Below are positions 1 to 12,100 of a DNA stretch of 64,000 bases, piece by piece (position 1 is the first letter of the stretch; every line of letters begins with the position of its first letter). Source of the DNA: Anisodus tanguticus (taxonomy: Eukaryota > Streptophyta > Magnoliopsida > Solanales > Solanaceae); NCBI GenBank assembly GCA_034509755.1, contig CM067555.1, forward strand, positions 44,164,255 through 44,228,254, given 5' to 3'. The position numbers and the translations under genes are program-made. The notes below the pieces were generated by a model. It did no database searches. It saw only the letters and a list, made by a program, of their open reading frames with translations, and was not told where the DNA came from.

Positions 1-57
1 ACATAGTCGCCGCACCGAAAAGTGGGTAGGCACCCAATGAAAAGAGAAACAGCTTAC

Positions 58-100
58 CTCCGTATGGATATCTTGTTAGGAGCTCAGTTTCAGCAGCTCT
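58..100 (-). CDS. SDR gene exon 8 (partial gene end)
   Basis: Bounded by an acceptor (tgcag, complement of 101-105) and a donor (gtaagc, complement of 52-57). It encodes RAAETELLTRYPYGG with the last codon split. The next exon, expected to encode VILRPGFI-like sequence, lies before base 1. Confidence 0.88.
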
Positions 101-3100
101 CTGCATACATAATACAGACATGAGACAGAAGAACAAAAAGGTCACTTTCAAAAGTTCTCAAAATTCCATCCCCTCATCCAACCTACCTAACAGTAAGCTC
201 CACCACTGTGTGCCAATTTAATTACTCCTTCACTATTACATCCTAGACCCTAATATTTTATTGTTATACAATTTGTCAGTGCAAGTCCTCCAAAATTGTT
301 TACATCTAAGATACATGAAGTCCATTTGAATATTCTTCTTACCTTTGTTTTTTCCTTTTTGGGGTAAAGATGGGGAGTGGAGACGGAATTGACATAACTG
401 GTGCTCTAGTGTGTCTTAATTTTTTTTTAGAGAAAAATTGATTCCAAACAGAAGAGGACTCCCTTGGGGGAATTATCAACCAGCCCCAAGCATCTTCTTA
501 GAGGTTTGGATTTGGAATTACCAACCCAAAGAACAAGCACAACATCTAAATTAGTCTAAAATATACCGACTACATCAATATCTGACCATGAGTGGCATAT
601 CGTATGTGTCTAGATTCATGTGTCCATCCATTAAACATGAGCAAGGAACCTATTATAAAATATTATATAAAATACCTTAAGATATTATGTGTTTATTATA
701 GAATATTTAGTCACTTTATTAGTATGAATTTGCTTGCCTACAGGAAACTAAATGGATGGGGCAAAAGGCTAGAGAGATGGGTACCACGGGTTATAAATTA
801 AGCTATTGTGTGATAAATAAAAACAGGAACAGCGTGGAATCATTGTAGAACCAGGACTTAAAGATAAGATTGTAAAGGTAAAACAAGTTGGTGATAGGAT
901 TATTGCATTAAGACTTGTATGGGGAAAGGGGAAAGTCAATGATATTAATGGACACCTTGGTTAAAGGGATTCCAGGAGAACAACAAATCTTTATAGGGAG
1001 ATATCTAAATGGTCACGTAGGTAAAGAAAGCGACTTTAGATCAAGTACATGGAGTTATGGTTATGGTTCTAGGAATGACGATGAGAAGGCTATCTTAGAA
1101 ATCGCTTTAGCTTCTGATTTAGTTTTAGCTAATACATATTTTAGAAAAGGGAGATTCTCACGGTAACCATAGTCAAGTAGACGTAATCCTTACTATAAGA
1201 CGTGATAGATTTACACGTAAGGAATGTAAGGTTATTCCAAGAGAAGCGATGACGACCCAACATAGGTTAGTTACCTTAGATGTAAAAGCTTAAGAATAAG
1301 GCGACAAAGGAGACTACTAGAAAATAACCACAAATTAGGTAGTGGACATTAAATGGCGCTAACCAGTTAGTGTTCTAATAAAAACTACAGGATAAGGGAG
1401 CTTTGGACTTAGAGAGAGACATAGACATCCTGTGGAAGGAAATGTCAGGTTGCATTGAAAAAATAGTAACTGAAGCATCAGGTGTGTCTAAAGGTCTAGA
1501 ACCTCGACCACAGGAACCTTAGTGGTTGAATGAGAATGTACAAGGAGTTATTAAAAGCTAAAAAAGAGTGATAGGAAGTTGTCAAAAAAAGAAGAGGAAA
1601 AAACCTTTGGAGAATACAAGGAGAGTTAAGAAGGCTATTAATAAATCCCGAGGGGAAGCTCTAGATGGTGTGTACCAAATGCTAGGGGCACGAGAAGGGG
1701 AGAAAAATGTTTACACTAGCAGGACGAATAGAGAAGAAGAGTAGGAGTTAAACCATGTGAAGTGCATTAAAGACAATCCTAAACAAGTGTTGATAGGAGA
1801 CAAGAAGGTCAAGGAGAGATGGGAGAGGTATTTTGATCAATTGTTCAACTCAAACCAATAGAATAACATATTGAACCTCAACATGTCTTGTGCATGATAG
1901 AAAAGATAGCCTAACAATTGAAGAATGCCAGATTATTCATTAAAGACTAGAAAGCTTTTCAAAAGAAAACAAATTAATTGAGTTGACATTCAGGACTCGC
2001 AATAGCTCTTGGCGCATGCCTGGCAGAAATTTCTTTGGGACTCCGGAAAATATAAAAAGTTTGAATCACCAAGGACAGCATGCCACACAATGTCTTTTAG
2101 TACTCTCTAAGTAGAAGTTGACATTTTTGCCCATTCTTAATTAGCCATTCGTCTACATCAATCAAAAGTATTGAGCTTATACCTTCCCCTCATAATAACC
2201 TTGTAATACGTAATTTACAACACCAAAGTCTGCAGCGGAGATGTAAACAAATCTTTTAACTCCTGCACATAGAAATTAAGTATATTATAACAACATTACA
2301 TCGACCACTCCAGCATGAACACAACATATTAGATCTACCCATACAGCAGGGCAGTCCTCTTTCATTTACATTAAAATGTACAATGTATGTAGTTCTTCAG
2401 CAAAAAACAGTGTTTAATAGTTATCCAACATTGATGCCTAAACAAGACATTCATCATGCAGACTGAGGATCTGATATCCAATGCAAACCGATGAAAAGTG
2501 CATATAGGTTAAAGAGTCTAGTGAAGAGATACACTGTTTACTTTGATGAAGATAACATCAAATAATGATTAGAGTGTTTACACAAGTAAATATATTGCAA
2601 AGATATCCCTGGAACGTGTAAGAACTTCTAATGCATAGATGATCTCAAAATATTGATATTTTATATTAGTTTAGTATACTGGAGATGAAAAATCTTACCA
2701 TTCACTGGTATAGGTGATTATTTTATAACCCTCTAAAGAGAACACAGACCTAAACATGAGTGATATGGCAAAAGAAGGTTTTTGATAGGAGGCAGAGTAC
2801 AAGGAAGCGGATGACTTATGCTCAAACAGAAAAAATCCAAGAAGTAAAGCTTTCTAATCTCACTCAGAGACATCATTAACTACTTATCATGAATGTCCCA
2901 CACTGCATCCCGCACTCTATCCCACACAAAGTAGGAACCAAATATACTAGGAATATACTCTGAGCAAAATATAACATACCACAACCAACAAATACGTTTT
3001 CATAAACTCTTGTCATTCTTGTTAGGAAAATATTGAATGACCACTTACAGCAAGGGTGTGGCCTAGCTGTCAATGAAGTGGGGGAGAACCATGAGGTCTC

Positions 3101-6100
3101 AGGTTTGAAGACCAACGGAGACAAAAAAATACTAGGTGATTTCTTCCTATTGGCACCTGTCCACAAGTATCAGGTGTAACTAGTCAAGGAACACGCAGGA
3201 CACCACCATCATAAAAGAATATTGAATGGCCACTCACATTCGAAGATGGAACGAGCAATACCAAAGTTCTAAAAATGAGGCGTACTTATGTCCCATCTAT
3301 ATGATGGTGAAATGATGGTGTTACCCAAAGTTTAAGATGTTAATTGGACTTATAAATTATTTAGATATAGTTTTAAAAAATTATTAGTATGATTGAAAGC
3401 TAGTTTGTCCAAAATTATTAGTATGATTGAAAGCTAGTTTGTCCTAAAAAACACGCAACTTCAAAGTTTGAATGGTTAAATAATTTTGATTTCTTAACAG
3501 ATATCAAAGTTGTATAGGGTAATATTATTAGTGGAATGATGCCGAACATTCAGTTGAAGACTAGGGAGAAAATCGGTTCCAACTGCATGTCTTGATCATT
3601 GGAACATGATCATGGTACTTGGGGAAAGCCAAAATAATTATTAGATTATTCCACTTCTCTACCGTCAAACTTAATGGAACTAGTGAGAAAAGAAATTCAT
3701 TTCCATTTGGAAAAAATGTGAGATAGGCATATTTAAGGCTGAAAAGTTTAAAGGTAGAAGGAAAACAATAGGAGTAAGCTTGTGACACGTTCACTAAAAA
3801 AAATCCCTTTGTCGAAGTCAAAGAAATAAGGCTTCGGAGAGTGAGTGTACATGACGTGGTGACTTCTTTCATGCTATCTCTTCGGTGTAGAAGAGAATGT
3901 CCTAACTAAAGGGACCTACTTACCTTACGGACACTAGGAAGGAGGAGGAAGGTAAACTCATGAAATAAATGATCATGCCCTTGAAGATGCAATACTTTTG
4001 GATCGTTGATCATATTGCTGCACCAATTGTGGAACCAGGATTTTCGTCAAGGGTGTATTGAGAAGAAGAAATGATGTAATTGAAAACCCTAATCGTAGTT
4101 TCTAGAGAGAATATTTGGGGAAATATTAGAATATATTATTAATCAAGTGTAGTCAATGGTCCACGCACCATAGACAAATAAAAATACATGTTCTCACTTA
4201 TTTACAATTGGGCTGGGTATAAATAAAACAGCTGTACAAGATTGGGCCTAAACTAAGTAACTTCAGAATTGGCCCAACTGGCCTTTACTCCAACACCCCG
4301 CAAGCTGAAGGGCTGGCCAGTGCAAGCATGGGAATGAACACTTGCTACTGCACACCAAGTAAAGACTTAGTAAAGATATCAGCAAGTTGAGCAGTAGTAG
4401 AAATAGGATGAAGTGAAATCAAACCCCCAGTCAAAGCATCCCGAACAAAATGACAGTCCGCCTCCATGTGTTTAGTACGCTCATGAAAAACCGAATTCTT
4501 AACAATATGCACAGCAGCCTGATTGTCACAATACACATCAACAGGAGTGAGATCAATGAGACCAAATTCACCCAACAACATGATCAGCCAGGTGATCTCA
4601 GCAACAAGAAATCGAAGGGCTCTATACTTGGCCTCAGCAGAAGATAGAGCAATAGTAGCCTGCTTCTTAGACTTCCAAGATACAGGACAACCACCCAGAA
4701 ACAAGACAAAACCAGAAACTGATTTCCTGCTAGTGACACAACTGGCCCAATCAGAGTCACAATATCGAAAAACCAGGTGAGTTGTTTAACAACAAATCCA
4801 AAAGAGAAGTACCAGCTAGGTATCTCAAGACATGATATCCAGCATCAAGATGAGCTTGATGAGGAACTTTAGGACTGGACATAAACTGGCTGAGATGCTG
4901 AACTGTGAAAGAAATATCAGGTCTAGTGTGTTGCAAGAAATTAAGTTTACCCACCAATTTTCTGTAGACAGAAGGATCAGGGAGCAAAACACCAACATCA
5001 GTAGCTAGTTTGAGATGAGGGTCCAAAGGAGAAACCACAGGAGTAACTGAAGCGCAATGGAACTCAGAAAGCAAATCCAAAGTAAACTTATGTTGTCCAA
5101 CCAGAAACCCCTGAGGATGTTTGGTAATTTCAAGCCTAAGAAAATAGTGAATTTCCCCTAGATCCTTGATTTTAAATTTAGCATCCAGGAATGAGCAAAA
5201 ATTTCAGACAGGTCATCACCAGCCAACAATATATCATCTACATAAACAGCTACCACAATGAGTGAGGAACCAACCACCTTCTGGAATAAAGAATAATCAT
5301 TGAGACTGGGTTGAAAACCTTTGGACTGAAGGGCAGAGGAGAGCTTAGCATACCATTGCCTAGAGGCCTGTCTAAGGCCATAAGAGATTTATTGAGCTTG
5401 CATGCTAGAGAGGAAACAAGGACTGAAGAAGAAACTGATAAACCTTGAGGAATTTTCATAAACACCTCCTCGTCCAAATCACCATGGAGGAAAGCATTAT
5501 TAACATATAACTGATACACAACCCATCCTCTCTTGACAGCAACATATAAGAGACACTTGATAGTGGTCAATTTGACCTCAGGTGAGAAAGTTTCTGTAAA
5601 ATATACACCCTCTTGTTGAGTATCACCCCTAATGACTAACCTAGCTTTGTACTTCTCAATGGACCCATCAGCTTTTTGTTCAACCTTATAGACCCATTTA
5701 CATGGAATGGCTTTCTTCTCAGAAGGTAAAGGAACAACGGTCCAAGTGCTATTAGCTTCCAAAGCCTGGAATTCCTTCATCATGGCCTCCTGCCAAGCAG
5801 GAATGGAGGCAGCCTGATAGAATTGAGGCTCTTGAAAGGAATCCTCAGAAGGTAAAGAACAGATCCTAGAACTAGCAACAGAGGTGCAAACATAATCATC
5901 AAGATAGGATGGAGGATGAGAAGATCTAGTGGACCTTCTGAGAGGAGGAGACTCAACAATAGGAGTGGGAGCAGAGGGAAGATCAACAGGTGAGGTATTA
6001 GGAGGGAAAAGGTGAGAAGAAGGAATAGAATATGGAAAAACATGTTCGTGGAATATAACATCCCTCGAGTAAAATATACAGATTTGTTAAATGAAGGAGC

Positions 6101-9100
6101 TTGTGACCCTTTTTGCCAGGGCACCAAGGAAAAGGGAAGGGATAGTTCTGGACTTAAATTTATCCCTGTAAGGCTTAGGAACAACAGCAAAACAGAGACA
6201 GCCAAAAGTTTTGAGGTGTGAGATGGAAGAAACAGTCCCATGAAGAAGTTCAAATGGGGTCTTATTAGCCAATAAAAGGGAAGGAAATCTATTAATCAAG
6301 TAAGTTTCTGTAAGGACACAATCCCCCCCCCCCCCCCCAATACTTAACAGGAAGCTTGGATTGAAAAAGAACACTTCTAGCAGTTGCAGTTTCAAGGAGA
6401 TGCTTATGTTTTCTTTCCACAACCCCATTTTGTTGAGGGGTGTGAGGGCAAGATGTTTGATGAAGAATGACATGATCAGAGAAAAAAGACAAGGCTGCAG
6501 AACTAGACCCCAACTCAAAAGCATTGTCAGATCTGACAGTCTTAACAGTGGTGTGAAATTGAGTTTGGATCAGGAAAATAAAATATTTTAAAATGGAAAA
6601 AGCATTTGCTTTACTAGACAAAAGATGAGTCCAAGTGGCTCTAGAGAAATCATCTATTATGGTCATAAAATACTTAAACCCAATGTATGTTTGAGTGTGA
6701 TAGGGACCCCACAAGTCAATGTGAATGAGCTGAAAAGGGCTAGTAGAATGTATTTGACTCTCAGGAAAGGGCAATCTTTGTTGCCTAGCCATGGGACAAA
6801 TAGGACAAAGAAAGATTTTCTTCTTGGGTAACTTGGTAGAGAGAAAGGAAATGGTTTTCATTTTACTGAAGGGCATGTGCCCAAGTCTTAAATGCCACAA
6901 ATGGACAAAAGACAAATCAGAAAGTTTATCAGAAACAGAAACATCACTCAAAAACATAGAAGAAAATTCATCAGATTCAGAAAAACTGCTCTTATTCATT
7001 TCATTCAAATTGTTTGGCAGTAATGTTATATACAAATAAAATAGGAAGAATGGATTGATCAAGGCATACAGAATTAGCAGAAAATTAAAAGTAGCAGCTT
7101 TGAGGATGTAGAGCCCATTCTCAAGATTACCCAGAGCCACTGGCCTCTTCAGAGAAGGGCCCTGCAGAACACAAGCAGTGGAGGACAAGTAAGCTATGCA
7201 GTTTAGTCGTATAATGAGTTGTGCAAGAGATATGAGATTATACTGAAAGGAAGGGACAAGAAGCACATTTAACAAACAAATATTAGAAGAAAGGTTCAAT
7301 GTTCCAGTAGAAGTTACTTTCACCTTGTAGCCATTAGGCAATGAAACAAGATAAGGAATAGTAAGTGGTTTAATGTCTGTTAAGAAGGAAGAGTGTGGAG
7401 TCGTGTGATTTGTTACACCTGAATCAATAATCCAAGGACTATCCTCTATCTTAGAAAAATTACAAGCAAGACCCCTAGACTTATTAAAAATAAGATCATT
7501 AACCAAACCTGCAAAATTGGCTGGCTGAACCAGCAGATATTTCTTATTGAAGGACTCATTTTGCATTGTTGGAGAAGATTCAGAAGTTGAGCAAATTGCT
7601 CCTGAGTGATACTGGAAGCCCCAGATTCAGGCTGCATTGGTTTCACACCAGAAGTAGAAGCTTCAGAAATCTCAAGTGATTGCTGGGAGTCTGAAACTTG
7701 AGCTAGAACTTGGGGTTCCTAGGTGTAGAAGGATAGCCATGGAGTTTAAAACACTGCTCAATGGAATGACATGGCTTTTTACAGTACCTACAGATCATGT
7801 TGTTTCTTTTTGAAGAATCAAAATTCCCTTTTGAAGTGGAATCAAAATTTACCCTTTGTGTGAAAGGTTTTTCTCTTCCCCAACAGTAATAACACCAACC
7901 CCCAACCCCCCCAACCCTTCCCTCCCGTCCTAGACGGTGAACCCAGTACTCCGCAGTGCTGTAGCCACCCTCCAGTGGCGTCCCCTCTCTTCTGTCGCGT
8001 CGTCGGGGAGCACAATTCCAGCCAGATCTTTCTCTCTCCCTCCTCTCCTCTCCTCTCCTCTCCTCTCCTCTCCCCTTCTCTTTTCGATTTTTTTTCTCCC
8101 CTACTCTGCAACTGAAAACCCCTCTCCAGTCAGATCTGCACAGGTAATCAACGTTCCAGCAGCTACCGGCGAGGAACAGTATTTTCCGACGGGGAACCGC
8201 AGTTCGCGGTGGTGAATAGTGTCTGCAGTGAACAGTGTCGGAAGTGAACAGTGCTTCCAGCAAAGAACAGGTTTTACCTACCAGGAGTTGGTAACTCCTG
8301 TCCTTACTGAGTCTTTACGTGTCATCCTTGTAGTTGATTTTTTTGCTTGCTTTGTCTGCTGAATCTTGAACTTTATATTCTAGCCTATAATTCTATCATT
8401 CGTGTCGTAATAGTTAGACTTGCCCCTACGTTCTTGCGAACTTGTGCTAGTATAGATTCCTGCTTTTTAGTGTAAACCATTGATAAGTCCATATTTGCTT
8501 TAGTGGCGGTGGAGAACGATGGTAGATTAGGGTCAAGTTCTCGGTCGGGGACGGGGGCGAGGGTTAGGGGGGTAAGTGGGATAAGGGAGCTTCTAGGTTG
8601 AGGATAGGGGCTTGGAACATTGGGACTTTTAACGGGAAAGTCCAGAGAATTAATATAGCTTGTGTCCAGGAGACCAAATGGGTAAGACGTAAGACTAAGG
8701 ATGTGGACGAGTATAAGTTATGGTTCTCGGATAGGTCGAGGTGTAGGAATGTGGTAGGTATTTTAGTAGACTAAGGGATTAGATGGTTGGAGTAGGTATT
8801 TTAGTAGATAGCGGGCTAAGGGATCGGATGATAGAGGTGGTTAAGAAGGTCAATGACAAGATGATGACGATTAAGCTGGTTTGGGAAGGTTCACTTTGAA
8901 CATTATTAGTGCTTATGCGCCGCAGGAGGATTTGGACGAAGAGGAGAAGAGGCGCTTTTGGGAGGATTTGGACGAAGTGGTGGGAGGTATACCGCCCACT
9001 GAGAAGCTATTCGTAAGAGGAGATTCAGTGGGCACACCGGGTCGATTTTGGGGGTTATATCGATGTACATGAAGGTTTTGTCTTCGGGGGGACAGGAACG

Positions 9101-12100
9101 GAGGAGGAGTCGCACTTTTGAATTTCGCAAAAGCTTTTGATTTGGTGGTAGCCAACTCGAGTTTCCCGAAGGAGGAGCATTTGATAACTTTTCGTAGTTC
9201 AATGGCTGGAACTCAGATAGACTATTTGCTTCTTAGAAAAGACGATAAAGGTCTTTGTAAAGACTGCAAGGTCATTCCGGGTGAGAACCCTACGACCCAG
9301 CATAAGCTTTTGGTGATGAATTTGGCGATCAAGAGGAAGAGAAAGAAGAGGATCGTGGATGACCGGCCAAGGATCAGATAGGGGAGTTTGACTATGACTA
9401 GTGCCCAAGAAATAAGGGAGAAGTTGTTGGCTATGGGGCCGGGGAGAGATGGGGAGATGCGAGCAGTATGTGGGATAGGACGGCAAGTTGCATTAGGGAA
9501 GCAACTAGAGAGGTGCTGGGTCTCCCTTTTGGAATACCTTGGAATACCCCCCTCATTCCCCAGGAGTGAGTTCTTTTCTGCGGGATTTAGGGATTCCTGT
9601 CTTTTGCTCATATTGTCTCCTATAGAGATGGAGAGGTAGTCATGGTGGGCATCGAGGAGATTGGTGGAATGGAGAAGTCCAGAGGAAGGTGAAAGCAAAG
9701 AAAGTGGCGTATGCGAAGTTGGTGGACAACAAGAATGATGAGGAGAGAAGAAGGAATAGGGAAAAGTATAAGATGGCGAGGTAGGAGGCAAGGTTAGCGG
9801 TTACGGCGGCAAAGAAGACAGCTCTTGAACGCCTATATGCAGATTTAGAGGACAAAAGCGGGGATAAGAAGTTGTACAAGCTAGTCAAGGCGAGGGAGAA
9901 GAGGGCACACGATCTTGATCAAATAAAGTGCATCAAGGACGAGGACGGCAAAGTATTAGTGGATGATGCTCTCATTAGAGAGAGATGACAGTTATACTTT
10001 CATAAACTCCTCAATGAAGAATGGGACAAAGACATTGTGTTGGGAGATTTAGAGCACTCCGAGAGACATCGTGATTTTGGATATTGTAAGAGCATAAAGG
10101 TTGAGGAGGTTAAGGTTGTAGTTTGTAGGATGCACAGGGAAGGAGCGACCGGACCAGACGAAATTCCAGGGGAATTTTGGAAGAGCGTGGGCAGGGAATG
10201 GCTGACTGAGGCTGACTGAGCTGTTTAATGTCATTTTTAAGACGGCGAAGATACCCGAAGAATGGAGGTGGACTACAATGATCCCTTTGTACAAAAACAT
10301 GGGCGACATACAAAGTCGCAACAATTATAGAGAGATTAAGCTGCTAAGCCACACTATAAAAGTGTGGAAAAGGGTGGTGGAGATGAGGGTTCGGAGAGGC
10401 ATGTCTATTTCAGAGAACTAATTCGATTTCATGTCGGGCCATTCAACTACTGAAGTCATCCATCTTATGAGGCTGGTGGAGTAGTATAGGGAGAGGAAGA
10501 GGGACTTGCACATGATATTTATCGACCTAGAAAAAGTATACGACAAAGTTCCAAGGGAGGTTCTATCGCGATGCTCGGAGATTAGAGGCATACATTAGGG
10601 CGATCAGGGATATGTATGATGGAGCCAAGACTAGGGTAAGGAAGTGCGAGGGGACTCGGATGACTTCACTGTGATGATGGGTTGCACCAGGGATCAACTC
10701 TTTAGCCCATTTTTATTTGTTTTGGTGGTAGATGGTCTGATGCGGCAAATCCAAGGGGAGGTGCCATGGTGTATGCTATTCGCGGATGACATTGTTCTAA
10801 TTGACGAGACTCGCAGCGGATAAATGCTAAGTTGAAGGTTTGGAGACAAAACTCTGAAGTCTAAAGGGTTTAGGTTAAGTAGGACCAAGACAGAGTACTT
10901 GGAGTGCAAGTTCAGCGTACCGCATGAGGTTGGCGTGGAAGTGAGGCTTAGTGCTCAAGCAATTCAAACGAAAGGAAGTTTCAAATACCTTGGATCGATT
11001 ATCCAAGATAATGGAGAGATTGATAATGATGTCACACATTACATTGGTGCGGGGTGAATGAAATGGAGGCTCGCATCCGGAGTCTTGTGTGACAAGAAGG
11101 TGCCACCAAAGCTTAAAGGCAAGTTCTAAGAGTGGTGGTTAGACCGACTATGTTGTATGGAGCGAAGTGTTGGCCAGTCAAAAACTCTCATGTTCAGAAA
11201 ATGAAGGTGACGGAAATGAGGATGTTGCGGTGGATGTGTAGGCACACGATGAGAGACAGAATTAGGAATGAAGATATTTGAAACAGGGTGGGGGTAGCCT
11301 CGGTGGAGGACAAGATGAGGAAAGTGAGGCGGTGATGGTTCGGACATGTACAGAGGAAAGGCGCGGATGCCCCAGTGCGGAGGTGTGAGAGGTTGGCTAT
11401 GAATGGTTTCAAGAGGAGTAGAGATAGGCCGAAGAAGTATTGGGAAGAGGTGATTAGACACGACATGGCGCAGTTTCAGCTCACCGAGGACATGACCTTA
11501 GATAGGAGGGTATGGAGGACTCGAACCAAGATAAACGGATAGTAAGTAATTAGGCATGCCATGTCTCGTATAACTGGTGTAGTTTCTTGTCCTTTGATTC
11601 CTGGTATTATCTGCTATTTGTTGTGCCAAAATTGTTTTGCTTTACTTTACTTTGCCTTGCTTTACTCTACTTTGCTTTGTTTTGCTTTACTTTCTTCAAA
11701 CCTTATCTGACCTTTTTTGTCATGTTTTCTCTTGAGCCAAGAGTTTTTCGGAAATAGCCTCTCTACCTCCCAAGGCAGACGCCGAGTAGGTTACACTGGG
11801 TATGTTGTTGTTGTGTGAAGGGTTTTTTAACTCCTGTGGAAAAGGAAACAGACTCAGAATTGAAAGAAGGAACAAGAGCTTGATGCTCAGACTAACTCTC
11901 ATCATTTATGAGCATGGAGTAGACACTATCAACATCAGGTAAGGGCTTCATCATGAGTATGTTCCTCCTACTGGCAGAATAGGACTCATTTAACCCATTT
12001 AGGGATTGATGAACCTTTTGTTCTTCATCGAGTTGCTGAAAAGCTTTTTTACACCCACACACAATCAAGATAAGATATGGAAAATGAGAGCTCATCCCAG

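Larger units (their letters stand above)
7874..11813 (+). mobile_element. RTE-clade LINE, about 3.9 kb, inserted in copia gag
   Basis: Flanked by an imperfect 15-bp duplication (tgtgaaaggtttttc at 7859-7873, tgtgaagggtttttt at 11814-11828) and ends in ...CACTGGGTATGTTGTTGTTG, the TTG tail of plant RTE LINEs. It has a GC-rich 5' region with a (CTCTC)n tract (about 8042-8075), an endonuclease and a reverse transcriptase on the plus strand, and a 3' UTR from 11545. The pieces of copia gag on both sides join across it, so it inserted after the copia element. It seems full length but carries many in-frame stops. Confidence 0.9.

Noticed and set aside
592..801. 69-codon plus-strand frame
   Set aside because: Its second half is LINE endonuclease sequence (QETKW region) out of frame and the first half is AT-rich intron; no independent gene.
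7937..8263. Long Ser/Leu- or Arg/Glu-rich frames on both strands
   Set aside because: Produced by the (CTCTC)n microsatellite and the GC-rich LINE 5' region; the minus frame merely runs into copia gag.
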